Positions 46,136-54,554 of a stretch of DNA of 64,000 bases are shown in pieces. The translations under genes were made by a program, and so were the position numbers. Source of the DNA: CBDDLD01 sp965250025 (GTDB taxonomy: Bacteria; Bacteroidota; Bacteroidia; Flavobacteriales; Flavobacteriaceae); contig OZ252283.1 in the NCBI GenBank assembly GCA_965250025.1, positions 3,348,001 to 3,412,000 on the forward strand. Reading direction: 5' to 3'. Each line of letters opens with the position of its first letter. Position 1 is the stretch's first letter. The notes under the pieces were generated by a model. That model searched no databases, was not told the DNA's origin, and worked only from the letters and a program-made list of their open reading frames with translations.

Positions 46136-48139
46136 TTAAAAATTAATAGCTCTAGCCTCCTCTACCAAAAGCATGTTTTTATCCTCAAGGGCTTTAGATA
46201 CAAACTCGTCAATGGAAGTATTACGTTCCAGTCCATTTTTAAGCATTTCCTTTAACGTAATCATTACCGCTATCCTTGTGCCTGCTTTTTTTATTGCAGT
46301 ACCAAATAAAGGCTCTAATTCTTCGTACGAAACCTTTGTGGCCAATCCTTGTATTTCCGCTTTGACTTTAACTTGTTTTTCCTCTGGTAAGTTGGTATAC
46401 TTCTTTCCAAGTTGCTGAATGATACTAATCGCTGGTCTTTGTGCTTGCGGTTTTGGCTGGTTTTGTACTTGTGGTTTTGGCTTTTGTTTAGCCCAACTGT
46501 CACGTAGACCTACTGTTTTATTAAACACTAAATGCTGAGAGGTTGAATCTTCATCAACATTAAAATAACCGAGGCGTTGAAACTGAAATCGCTCTCCTGT
46601 TTTTGCATCTGCCAATCCTGGTTCTAAATATCCAGTAGTTGTGTTCAATGAATTTGGGTTTAAGAAGGTCATAAAATCTTTATCCTTATCACCATCGGGT
46701 GATTCGTGCATAAATAAGCGATCATAGGCACGTATTTCTGCTTTTATAGCATGTTTTACAGATACCCAATGCAAAGTACCTTTTATCTTCTTAGAAGTGT
46801 CTTCAGAATAGGTACAATGTATTTCTTTTACTGTCCCATACTCATCTTTAACGACATTTTCAGCTTTTATAATATAAGCATTCTTTAATCGTACTTCTCC
46901 TCCCAACTTGAGCCTAAAGAATTTATTACCAGCTGCTTCTTTAAAATCCTCTTGTTCAATGTATAATGTTTTTGAAAATGGAATTTTTCGATAACCTGCC
47001 GAAGCATCCTCAGGGTTGTTTTCGGCCTCTAGCCATTCTTCTTTATCTTCCGGATAATTAGTGATTATCACTTTAACCGGATTCAATACTGCCATAACAC
47101 GATTGGCCGTTTTATTAAGGTCTTCTCTTACACAAAACTCCAATAGCGATACATCAATTACGTTTTCACGTTTAGCAACACCTACCGTTTCCACAAACTT
47201 TCTTATAGAAGTGGGTGTGTAACCTCGTCGCCTTAAGCCTGAAATGGTTGGCATTCTTGGGTCATCCCATCCTGTTACTACGCCTTCTTCTACCAAACGC
47301 AATAATTTTCGTTTACTCATGATGGTATAACTCAAATTTAAACGAGCAAACTCACGTTGTTTTGGTGGCAGAGGATAACGGTCTTTACTGTATTCGTATA
47401 TATGGTCCCTGAACCAGTTATAAAGTTTGCGGTGAGGTTTGAACTCTAGAGAACACAAAGAGTGTGAGATCTGTTCTAGGTAATCGCTTTCACCATGGGT
47501 CCAATCGTACATAGGATATATACACCATTTGTCACCTGTTCTGTGATGTGTAGCATATAGAATACGATACATGATTGGGTCACGCATCAGCATATTAGGG
47601 TCTTCCATGTCTATTTTTGCTCTCAAGACATGTGCACCGGCTTCAAAATCTCCGGCTTTCATTTTATAAAACAAGTCCAAATTTTCATCGACACTTCGAT
47701 CTCTATATGGGCTATTGGTTCCCGGTTGTGTGGGCGTACCCTTTTGCGCTGCTATGGCTTCCGAAGTTTGGCTGTCTATATAAGCTTTACCATCTTTTAT
47801 AAGTTGCACTGCCCATTCGAACAATTGATCAAAATAATCTGAAGAATACAATTCATTTTCCCATTGATATCCCAACCATTTGATATCGCGTTTAATTGCG
47901 TCTACATATTCTTGTTCTTCTTTTGCAGGGTTGGTATCATCAAATCTTAGATTTACCGGAGCATTATATTTCTCTCCTAGCCCAAAGCTTATCCCTATGG
48001 CTTTAGTATGTCCTATATGCAAATACCCATTTGGTTCTGGTGGAAAACGAAATCGAAGCTTGTCTTTTGGCATGCCATTGGCAAGGTCTTCTTCTATTAT
48101 ATGCTCAATAAAATTGAGCGATCTTGTTTCTTCTGACAT
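46136..48139 (-). CDS. glnS: glutaminyl-tRNA synthetase with C-terminal extension
   Basis: 667 residues. HIGH motif in 'PNGYLHIGHTKA' (residues ~34-45), KMSKS in 'IMSKRKLLRL' near 275, tRNA-Gln specific regions and a two-part anticodon-binding barrel to about 550. Then comes a Pro/Gln/Lys linker ('KPKPQVQNQPKPQAQRP') and about 95 more residues in a helical domain that standard GlnRS lacks. That domain resembles, by eye, a YqeY/GatB tail ('LEPLFGTAIKKAGTRIAVM'). A TAnnTTTG (48164 to 48157) precedes it. Confidence 0.95.
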   Translation of the reverse strand: MSEETRSLNFIEHIIEEDLANGMPKDKLRFRFPPEPNGYLHIGHTKAIGISFGLGEKYNAPVNLRFDDTNPAKEEQEYVDAIKRDIKWLGYQWENELYSSDYFDQLFEWAVQLIKDGKAYIDSQTSEAIAAQKGTPTQPGTNSPYRDRSVDENLDLFYKMKAGDFEAGAHVLRAKIDMEDPNMLMRDPIMYRILYATHHRTGDKWCIYPMYDWTHGESDYLEQISHSLCSLEFKPHRKLYNWFRDHIYEYSKDRYPLPPKQREFARLNLSYTIMSKRKLLRLVEEGVVTGWDDPRMPTISGLRRRGYTPTSIRKFVETVGVAKRENVIDVSLLEFCVREDLNKTANRVMAVLNPVKVIITNYPEDKEEWLEAENNPEDASAGYRKIPFSKTLYIEQEDFKEAAGNKFFRLKLGGEVRLKNAYIIKAENVVKDEYGTVKEIHCTYSEDTSKKIKGTLHWVSVKHAIKAEIRAYDRLFMHESPDGDKDKDFMTFLNPNSLNTTTGYLEPGLADAKTGERFQFQRLGYFNVDEDSTSQHLVFNKTVGLRDSWAKQKPKPQVQNQPKPQAQRPAISIIQQLGKKYTNLPEEKQVKVKAEIQGLATKVSYEELEPLFGTAIKKAGTRIAVMITLKEMLKNGLERNTSIDEFVSKALEDKNMLLVEEARAINF

Positions 48140-48227
48140 TGGATTTTTATAAAGTGCAAAACTACATAAAATTGTAACATATTCTTAGTGCAAAGTACCT
48201 ATAGGATAAACTTTAAATCCCTTGAAT

Positions 48228-48428
48228 ATGAATTATAAATGTCCAAAATGCGGTAATACAACTTATGATATTGATCAAATGAGAGCTACCGGAGGCACAT
48301 TGTCAAAAATATTCGATATACAAAACAAAAAATTCACTTCTGTAACATGTAAGCGGTGTACCTATACTGAATTCTTTAAAGCCCAAACCAGTGCCTTAAG
48401 TAATATTTTTGATTTCTTTACCAATTGA
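48228..48428 (+). CDS. small zinc-ribbon protein
   Basis: 67 residues, ATG at 48228. Two CxxC knuckles, 'CPKCGNTTYD' (Cys 5 and 8) and 'CKRCTYTEF' (Cys 43 and 46 approximately), form a zinc ribbon like those of nucleic-acid-binding helper proteins of this size. It ends just before the folB promoter. Function unknown. Confidence 0.82.
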   Translation: MNYKCPKCGNTTYDIDQMRATGGTLSKIFDIQNKKFTSVTCKRCTYTEFFKAQTSALSNIFDFFTN

Positions 48429-48436
48429 TATCTTTG
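48408..48436 (+). promoter_or_regulatory. folB promoter
   Basis: TTTG at 48408-48411, 17 bases, then TATCTTTG at 48429-48436. It overlaps the end of the zinc-ribbon gene. The -7 element ends 5 bases before the folB ATG, leaving almost no leader. Confidence 0.6.
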
Positions 48437-48441
48437 CCCTT

Positions 48442-48807
48442 ATGGGAATAATTATTTTAGAAAATATCAGGGTGTATGCCTACCATGGTTGCCTTAAAGA
48501 AGAAACTAAAATTGGTAGTGATTATCGTGTTGATCTAGAGGTTGTGGCCGATCTTAATACTTCTGCTGCTTCTGATAAACTTAAAGATACCGTGGATTAT
48601 GTATTTTTAAACCGCGTAGTTGTAGAAGAAATGGCAATACCTTCTAAGCTTTTGGAACATGTTGCTAAACGTATATTGAATCGTATTTTTAATGAAGATT
48701 CTCTTGTGGATGAGGCTACTGTGAGTGTAAGTAAAATCAACCCTCCTATTGGTGGTGATGTGCAAATGGTCACTGTAAAACTTACTGAAAAGCGAAAAAA
48801 CCCTTAG
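48442..48807 (+). CDS. folB: dihydroneopterin aldolase
   Basis: 121 residues starting at MGIIILENIRVYAYHG. 'ILENIRVYAYHGCLKEE' holds the conserved pterin-binding loop, 'DYVFLNRVV' and 'LLEHVAKRIL' the catalytic Glu and Lys areas; 'VSKINPPIGGDV' closes the fold. Makes 6-hydroxymethyl-dihydropterin for folate. Alternative start codons upstream lie inside the promoter and are rejected. Confidence 0.93.
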   Translation: MGIIILENIRVYAYHGCLKEETKIGSDYRVDLEVVADLNTSAASDKLKDTVDYVFLNRVVVEEMAIPSKLLEHVAKRILNRIFNEDSLVDEATVSVSKINPPIGGDVQMVTVKLTEKRKNP

Positions 48808-48834
48808 TAAATAGGGCAGAATGTATATTTTTTT

Positions 48835-48842
48835 TACATTTG
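48835..48842 (+). promoter_or_regulatory. -7 element of the tRNA-Cys gene
   Basis: TACATTTG fits TAnnTTTG and ends 16 bases before the tRNA 5' end; a -33 TTTG is not obvious. It follows a run of T residues. Confidence 0.5.
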
Positions 48843-48858
48843 CTGTCCTTATGAATAA

Positions 48859-48929
48859 GGCGTCTTGGCCGAGTGGCTAGGCAGAGCTCTGCAAAAGCTT
48901 GTACAGCGGTTCGAATCCGCTAGACGCCT
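48859..48929 (+). tRNA. tRNA-Cys (GCA)
   Basis: Full cloverleaf of 71 bases: acceptor stem GGCGTCT/AGACGCC, D-arm GCC...GGC, anticodon stem GAGCT/AGCTT around a CTGCAAA loop (anticodon GCA), T-arm AGCGG/CCGCT around TTCGAAT. CCA is not encoded and must be added. A hairpin terminator starts 6 bases later. Confidence 0.95.
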
Positions 48930-48934
48930 CTAAG

Positions 48935-48959
48935 CCCTCAAGATTACTTGAGGGTTTTT
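48935..48959 (+). terminator. rho-independent terminator of tRNA-Cys
   Basis: CCCTCAAG, 4-base loop ATTA, CTTGAGGG, then TTTTT. Placed directly after the tRNA, and close to the stop of the converging GIY-YIG gene. Confidence 0.9.
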
Positions 48960-48962
48960 ATT

Positions 48963-49307
48963 TTAATTAAACCATACCGCATATCGTTGCCTTCTTAATT
49001 CTAATGCCAGCTTTTCTTCCATTTCTATAGCTTCCTTCCTAGTTTTCAATGGTGGTATGTGATTGTACAGGCTTGGTCTTAAGTAGGATCCGTACTTTTC
49101 AACAATGTTAGATGATAGTTTATATCCTTTTTTATTTCTATAACCTGTTTTATGCTGTAAAAAACGTTCTTTTGGTGTTTTGCTTGTCATACCAACGTAC
49201 AAACATTCTAATACACCGTTAAACTGTGGATTAGCCTCTCTAAACTTTCGGTGTTCTGTATATATCTTTTTGGATAGCTCTACAACATATATACGATATT
49301 CTGGCAT
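48963..49307 (-). CDS. GIY-YIG superfamily protein
   Basis: 114 residues. The pattern 'YVVEL' followed by 'CLYVGMTSKTPKERFLQHKTG' corresponds to the GIY...YIG nuclease core (YxVxL and YVG), with a downstream glutamate in 'ALELRRQ' or 'MEEKLAL' as a candidate metal ligand. Length fits a single-domain UvrC-N-type protein. It could be a nuclease; host function is unknown. It ends 4 bases after the tRNA-Cys terminator on the opposite strand. Confidence 0.72.
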   Translation of the reverse strand: MPEYRIYVVELSKKIYTEHRKFREANPQFNGVLECLYVGMTSKTPKERFLQHKTGYRNKKGYKLSSNIVEKYGSYLRPSLYNHIPPLKTRKEAIEMEEKLALELRRQRYAVWFN

Positions 49308-49317
49308 GTTGTGTTTA

Positions 49318-49992
49318 TTATAAGCGATGCTCTATTTCCTCCTTGAGTCGTTCTTTTCCTTTTGGAAAAAACCCTTGTACCAAAAGTAAAATTCCAAAGC
49401 CCAAAATAACCAAAGCGATTATCTTTTTAGTCTTAAAAATAAGCCTTGGGGTTAATCTGTTTCTTAAACGTTTAGCAATGGCAATTTTAATGAGGTCAGC
49501 CAAAAAATACACCACTAGCATTGTTATAATAAAAATGAGAACTCCATTTTCTGACTCTGTAATTGAGCTGCCTATGACTATAAATCCTAACCAGCCAAGT
49601 AGAACCCCTATATTAATAAAATTCAATAAAAACCCTTTAATGAATAGTTTTCCGTAAGCGTTTTTTTGAATTTCTATCCTGTGATACTCTTTTACTATTG
49701 CACGAAAGGATTTGGAGGTTTTTATGAATGAAATAACGCCATAAACTGCTAAAAGTACACCACCAAAAATTAAGAAATTAGGATCGTCCTTTATTTTATT
49801 GATCAGATTACTGGTACTGTAAAAAGCCAATAAGATGAATACAATATCTGCTAAAATAACGCCCAGATCAAATATTAGAGCACTTTTAAACCCTTTAGTT
49901 GCACTGGTTTCAAGCAGTACAAAAAATACTGGTCCTATGGTGAATGACAGGATAATTCCAAAAGGAATGGCTGCTAAAATATCATCAAACAT
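49318..49992 (-). CDS. LysE-family amino acid exporter
   Basis: 224 residues, five to six membrane helices. The N-terminal 'PFGIILSFTIGPVFFVLLE' includes the conserved Gly-Pro of the LysE/RhtB family. Likely exports an amino acid or derivative; the substrate is unknown. Ends 10 bases before the GIY-YIG gene start. Confidence 0.85.
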   Translation of the reverse strand: MFDDILAAIPFGIILSFTIGPVFFVLLETSATKGFKSALIFDLGVILADIVFILLAFYSTSNLINKIKDDPNFLIFGGVLLAVYGVISFIKTSKSFRAIVKEYHRIEIQKNAYGKLFIKGFLLNFINIGVLLGWLGFIVIGSSITESENGVLIFIITMLVVYFLADLIKIAIAKRLRNRLTPRLIFKTKKIIALVILGFGILLLVQGFFPKGKERLKEEIEHRL

Positions 49993-50037
49993 CTACGCGG
50001 AAGGATTTTACAACAAATGTAATGAAAGTCAGTGTAT

Positions 50038-50709
50038 TTACATACGTTTAATTCTACCTCCTAAAACTCTTTTTTCATCAATACGTTTGGGGTTGCCATA
50101 AATGTATACATCACCGCCGGCCTTTATTTTTATTTCTATATTTTCCGTAACATTGATATAAGCTTCTCCTCCTGCATTAATAGATACTTCTGAATTTTCA
50201 GAAATACAGCTTTCTCCTTCAAAAATTCCACCAGTATATATTGAAACATCCTGAGTTTTTGTTGTTCCTGTTAGTTCAATAATCCCTCCAGTTACAGCGC
50301 GTAAATTGGCATAATTCACTTTGATATCTGCTGTTATTTTTCCACCTTCTTGAGTTTTTAGATCAATTTCAAACTGCTCTATGGTATCTGCTACTGTGAT
50401 AGTTGCACCTTCATTAGCATCAATAGTATCTACTGATGTATAATATAATTTTACCACAATATCATTACCATCGTAAGATTCTCCTAAACTCATTCTTATC
50501 TTTAGTTTACCATTCCTGTTAATGACCTCAACATCTTCTTTATTATCTCCAGAAATGACCACTTTATTTTGATCTGATTGTATCATCTTAACATTGATAA
50601 GATCATACACTTTTAACGTTTTAAATTCTCCTACTGTTTTCTCTATGGTTTGCTGGGCTTGTGTTGAAATACTGAATATAAATACCAATACACATATTAT
50701 GTTTCTCAT
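50038..50709 (-). CDS. head-GIN (DUF2807) secreted protein
   Basis: 223 residues. Signal peptide ending 'ISTQAQQ', then 'KTVGEFKTLKVYDLINVKM', 'VVISGDNKEDVEV', and a right-handed stack of short strands ('GGKITADIKVNYANLRAVTG') typical of the DUF2807 putative auto-transporter adhesin head. Periplasmic or surface exposed, function unknown. No partner kinase or sigma system is nearby. Confidence 0.85.
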   Translation of the reverse strand: MRNIICVLVFIFSISTQAQQTIEKTVGEFKTLKVYDLINVKMIQSDQNKVVISGDNKEDVEVINRNGKLKIRMSLGESYDGNDIVVKLYYTSVDTIDANEGATITVADTIEQFEIDLKTQEGGKITADIKVNYANLRAVTGGIIELTGTTKTQDVSIYTGGIFEGESCISENSEVSINAGGEAYINVTENIEIKIKAGGDVYIYGNPKRIDEKRVLGGRIKRM

Positions 50710-50720
50710 GGGTTTTGATT

Positions 50721-50966
50721 TTATGATTTAGATTTGATTTTAATAATTTTTTTACTGAATAACCACTTAAGGTATACCTCTTCTCCAGATTGTGTTTGAA
50801 TAACACGCCTTTGTGGTGATAATATTACTGTTATAGCTGCTGTAATACCACTAAGAATACTGGTATTCAAATTCTTAAATATATAACGAATAGAAAACCA
50901 AAGGATAAGGTAAATAATAAAAAAAATAACCATGGCTATTAAACTGCCTTTCGCTTTTGTACTCAT
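50721..50966 (-). CDS. small two-helix membrane protein
   Basis: 81 residues starting MSTKAKG (ATG at 50966; a TTG six bases earlier is less likely). Two hydrophobic stretches ('SLIAMVIFFIIYLILWFSI' and 'ILSGITAAITVILSP') are followed by a basic cytoplasmic tail ending 'KKIIKIKSKS'. It starts 2 bases after the YbjQ gene stop. No known family recognised. Confidence 0.65.
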   Translation of the reverse strand: MSTKAKGSLIAMVIFFIIYLILWFSIRYIFKNLNTSILSGITAAITVILSPQRRVIQTQSGEEVYLKWLFSKKIIKIKSKS

Positions 50967-50968
50967 AA

Positions 50969-51265
50969 TCAATATGCTACTTTTACTGCTGTGCCCGTTA
51001 CCGATACTGCAATGGTACCTGAGTTAACTTCGAGTTCTACAGAAATGCCAACTACAGCATTAGCTCCTAATTTTTGAGCATTATTTTTTAATTCCTGAAA
51101 TGCTTTTTCCTTAACTACATTTACCTCCTCACCTACAGCTTCATACCATTTTTTCATACTAAAGGTCATCGTTCCTTTTTGATAGTTCATGCTTACGCCT
51201 GTTACGATACCTAAATAATCGTCTATTTTATGACCTTCAATTGTGTCTGTTGTTGTTAATACCAT
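50969..51265 (-). CDS. YbjQ/UPF0145 family protein
   Basis: 98 residues matching the putative heavy-metal-binding family: 'TTTDTIEGHKIDDYLGIVTG' at the start and 'AQKLGANAVVGISVELEV' in the middle are diagnostic. The family forms pentameric rings; no activity is established. Leads into the small membrane protein gene. Confidence 0.88.
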   Translation of the reverse strand: MVLTTTDTIEGHKIDDYLGIVTGVSMNYQKGTMTFSMKKWYEAVGEEVNVVKEKAFQELKNNAQKLGANAVVGISVELEVNSGTIAVSVTGTAVKVAY

Positions 51266-51307
51266 CCTTTTGTTTTAAAACTATTAGTAACTGTAATTTT
51301 AAAAACG

Positions 51308-53497
51308 TTACGCTTCGGGCTTTCCTATTAAAGTAAAATCCAGATGTTTCTTTACCAAGTCTGTACTTTTAACTTTTACAATAACCTCATCACCTAGTTG
51401 ATACATATTTTTAGTTGTTCTGCCTATTACAGCAAACTCACGTTCATCATACTCATAATGATCATCTGTAATGTCTTTTAAACGCACCATACCTTCACAT
51501 TTATTTTGTATGATTTCTACATATATTCCCCAGTCAGTTACACCAGATATAACGCCTAAAAACGCTTCATCTTCATGATCTTGCATGAATCGTATCTGCA
51601 TGTATTTTATTGAATCGCGTTCGGCTTTTGTTGCTAAATATTCCATATTACTGGAGTGTTGGCACTTTTCTTCATATACCTCTTCACTTACAGCTTTTCC
51701 GCCATCTAAATAATGTTGCAGCAAACGGTGTGCCATAACATCAGGATATCGACGTATTGGTGATGTAAAATGACTGTAATAATCAAAAGCTAAACCGTAA
51801 TGACCAATATTTTGTGTCGTATATTCTGCTTTGCTCATAGATCTTACTGCTAAAGTATCGACCATATTTTGTTCTTTTTTGCCTTGTACTTCAGTTAGTA
51901 ATTTATTTAATGATGTTGTTGTGGTTTTACGATCTCTAAAATCTAATAGGTAACCAAATCGCTTGACGATATTTTGAAGTGCAGCCAGTTTACTTTCATC
52001 TGGTTCATCGTGCACACGATAAATAAACGTCTTTTTCGGAGATTGTTTGCCAATGAACTCTGCTACTTTCTTATTGGCCAATAACATGAATTCTTCTATT
52101 AATTTATTAGCATCTTTACTGGTCTTAAAAAATACACCTGTTGGATTATTAGCATTATCTAAATGAAACTTTACTTCTACTTTATCAAAAGATATGGCTC
52201 CGGAACGCATGCGTTTAGCTCTCATTTTCTTTGCCAGTTCATCAAGTTTCAATACAGCATTTGCTATTTCCTGATCTGCTTGATATGCCTTTCCGGTTAA
52301 AGCTACTTCCTGAGGTATGTTGTTCGTTTTTGACTCTATTATTGCCTGGGCTTCTTCATAAGCAAAACGCGCATCACTATAGGTTACAGTTCGTCCAAAC
52401 CATTGATCTTTTATTTCTGCTTTGTCATTCATTTTAAAAACGGCAGAAAAGGTATACTTTTCTTCATGTGGTCGTAATGAACAGGCACCATTAGATAAAA
52501 TTTCAGGAAGCATTGGTACTACTCTATCTACTAAATATACTGAGGTAGCACGTTCATAAGCTTCTTCATCTAAAACGGTATTTGGTTTTACATAATGCGA
52601 AACATCAGCAATATGTATACCTATTTCATACAGTCCATTATCAAGTACTTTAAAGGATAAAGCATCATCAAAATCTTTAGCATCTTTAGGATCTATGGTA
52701 AAGGTTAGATCCTTACGCATGTCTCTACGTCTTTGTATTTCTTCTTCTGTTATAGACGTATCTAAAGTATTGGCATAGTTCTCTACTTCATGAGGAAATT
52801 CATACGGTAATCCATATTCAGATAAAATAGAATGTATTTCTGTATTATGTTCTCCTGGTTTCCCAAGAACTTTTAATACTTTACCATAAGGTGAGTCTGC
52901 TTTTTCTGGCCAGTCTTCTAATCGTACCAAAACTTTATCACCTTCTTCCGCTTTGTTAATCTTATTAATCGGTACAAAAATATCTTTATACATTTTTGTA
53001 CTGTCTGCTATTACAAATGCATAGCTTTTATGTATTTGAATAACACCTACATATTCATTTTTTTCACGTTTTATAATATGGGTTATCTCACCTTCGAGTT
53101 TACCATTTTTACGACGTCTATACAAATAAAACTCTACTTCATCGCCGTCTAAAGCTTTATTTATATTATTAGATGCAATAAAAACATCTTCAGGAAATTC
53201 TTCGGTTATAATGTATCCAGATCCTTTAGCAGACATATCTAATATTCCCGAATAATACTCAGTATTAATAATGGCTTTAAACTTGCCACGTTCTACTTCT
53301 TCTATTTCTTGTTTAGCCTTTAATTGCTGAAGTTTTTTAATGATTTGGTTTCTACTACTTGCATCATTAACCCCTAGCTTAGCTGCTATTTGCTTGTAGT
53401 TAAAGGATTTATTACGTTCTTTTTTTAATATACTCAGAATCGTATTGGTAAGGTTAGAAATCTTATGTTTCGATCTCCTTTTTTTCTTTCTTGTCAT
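51308..53497 (-). CDS. rnr: ribonuclease R
   Basis: 729 residues. N-terminal winged helix (residues ~15-65), cold-shock domains (to about 225), the RNB catalytic domain with 'DPKDAKDFDDALSFK' near 275 that holds the magnesium aspartates, and a C-terminal S1 domain ('DEAFLGVISGVTDWGIYVEI'). Processive 3'-5' exoribonuclease able to degrade structured RNA. Complete; it reads away from the AT-rich gap. Confidence 0.96.
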   Translation of the reverse strand: MTRKKKRRSKHKISNLTNTILSILKKERNKSFNYKQIAAKLGVNDASSRNQIIKKLQQLKAKQEIEEVERGKFKAIINTEYYSGILDMSAKGSGYIITEEFPEDVFIASNNINKALDGDEVEFYLYRRRKNGKLEGEITHIIKREKNEYVGVIQIHKSYAFVIADSTKMYKDIFVPINKINKAEEGDKVLVRLEDWPEKADSPYGKVLKVLGKPGEHNTEIHSILSEYGLPYEFPHEVENYANTLDTSITEEEIQRRRDMRKDLTFTIDPKDAKDFDDALSFKVLDNGLYEIGIHIADVSHYVKPNTVLDEEAYERATSVYLVDRVVPMLPEILSNGACSLRPHEEKYTFSAVFKMNDKAEIKDQWFGRTVTYSDARFAYEEAQAIIESKTNNIPQEVALTGKAYQADQEIANAVLKLDELAKKMRAKRMRSGAISFDKVEVKFHLDNANNPTGVFFKTSKDANKLIEEFMLLANKKVAEFIGKQSPKKTFIYRVHDEPDESKLAALQNIVKRFGYLLDFRDRKTTTTSLNKLLTEVQGKKEQNMVDTLAVRSMSKAEYTTQNIGHYGLAFDYYSHFTSPIRRYPDVMAHRLLQHYLDGGKAVSEEVYEEKCQHSSNMEYLATKAERDSIKYMQIRFMQDHEDEAFLGVISGVTDWGIYVEIIQNKCEGMVRLKDITDDHYEYDEREFAVIGRTTKNMYQLGDEVIVKVKSTDLVKKHLDFTLIGKPEA

Positions 53498-54119
53498 GTA
53501 ATTTTAGTCATCATTTTCAATCTTGCGGAGTGCAAGTCTTTGTTCTTTATAACCTAATACTAAGTGAAGTAATATTGTATTAAGCTTCTACAAAATTACG
53601 GTTTAAATATTAAATCATATGTTTTTAAAGTTAAATTAAGTTTTAGCACTTATTCACATTTATAAACATTAGTATTATTTTCTTTTTTAAATTTTAAAAT
53701 TAAAATGGTAGTTATTATAGTTTGTTAATTGTTAGGATAACTTTTTAGTCTTTGGTTTTGAAAATACTTAGTTTACATTCTATTAATGTTTAGTTAACAT
53801 ACATATTTTTTTAAATGTCCTTATTTTCAGTGGTTTTGTATAAGTAATTAACAGCTGTTTATAAGTTATGTTAATAGTGTTTTATTGATAATAATATCTT
53901 TTAAAAGTGTTTATTTCATTGATATGAGTGTGAAAAAGTATCCCTTAAAAAAGTGATTAAAAAATTAGGATTTTTGATATCAAATCTGCTTTCTAAAAAT
54001 TAATGAATAATCAAAATTTTAATTTTAATTAATTGTAAACAGTTATTAACATCTCTTCAATAAGTTAATAAACAACAATCGTTTTTCGTAACTTTACACT
54101 TCATAAAAAAGGATATCAA
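53498..54119. other. 622-base AT-rich gap, candidate replication origin
   Basis: The longest non-coding stretch here and strongly AT-rich. It holds one exact DnaA box TTATTCACA (53650-53658) and three one-mismatch boxes: TTATAAACA (53660-53668), its inverse TGTTTATAA (53856-53864) and TTATTAACA (54043-54051). Long A/T-only runs near 54015-54035 could serve as an unwinding element. Flanking genes rnr (-) and rpiB (+) diverge. No ORF, tRNA or riboswitch was recognised; a 5-base stem (CTTGC/GCAAG at 53522-53536) is too weak to call. Confidence 0.5.
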
Positions 54120-54554
54120 ATGACAATTTCTATAGGTAATGACCACGCAGGTCCGGATTATAAATTTGCTGTTTTAAAACATCTTGAAGCAAAAGGTTTT
54201 AGTGTTACTAATTACGGTACCGATACTAATGATAGTGTGGATTATCCGGATTTTGTTCATCCGGTAGCTAAAGATGTTAATGATGGTAAGGTTGACTTTG
54301 GTATTTTAATTTGTGGTAGTGCTAATGGTGTGGCCATGACCGCTAACAAATATCAAAATGTGAGAGCCGGTGTATGTTGGACTAATGAAATTACCGAACT
54401 AACTAGATTACATAACAATGCTAATGTGATATGTATTCCTGCACGATATACAGCTATACCTCAAGCTATAAAAATGGTGGACACCTTTTTAAATACTGCT
54501 TTTGAAGGCGGTCGTCATCAAAAACGTGTTGACAAAATTCCTCTGGCATGTTAG
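54120..54554 (+). CDS. rpiB: ribose-5-phosphate isomerase B family protein
   Basis: 144 residues of the RpiB/LacAB family. 'GNDHAGPDYK' (residues 6-15) and 'ICGSANGVAMTANK' near 64-77, with the catalytic cysteine. In the E. coli enzyme the loop reads CGTGIG; here it is CGSANG, which may alter sugar fit. A -7-like TAACTTTA (54089-54096) is 24 bases before the ATG. No gap to the next gene. Confidence 0.92.
   Translation: MTISIGNDHAGPDYKFAVLKHLEAKGFSVTNYGTDTNDSVDYPDFVHPVAKDVNDGKVDFGILICGSANGVAMTANKYQNVRAGVCWTNEITELTRLHNNANVICIPARYTAIPQAIKMVDTFLNTAFEGGRHQKRVDKIPLAC

Noticed and set aside
50621..50806. 61-codon frame overlapping the head-GIN and small membrane protein genes
   Set aside because: Lies across two better genes in another frame with no recognisable features.
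53522..53536. CTTGC/GCAAG small hairpin upstream of rnr
   Set aside because: Only a 5-base stem; it could occur by chance and has no tidy T-tract for a terminator or known riboswitch pattern.
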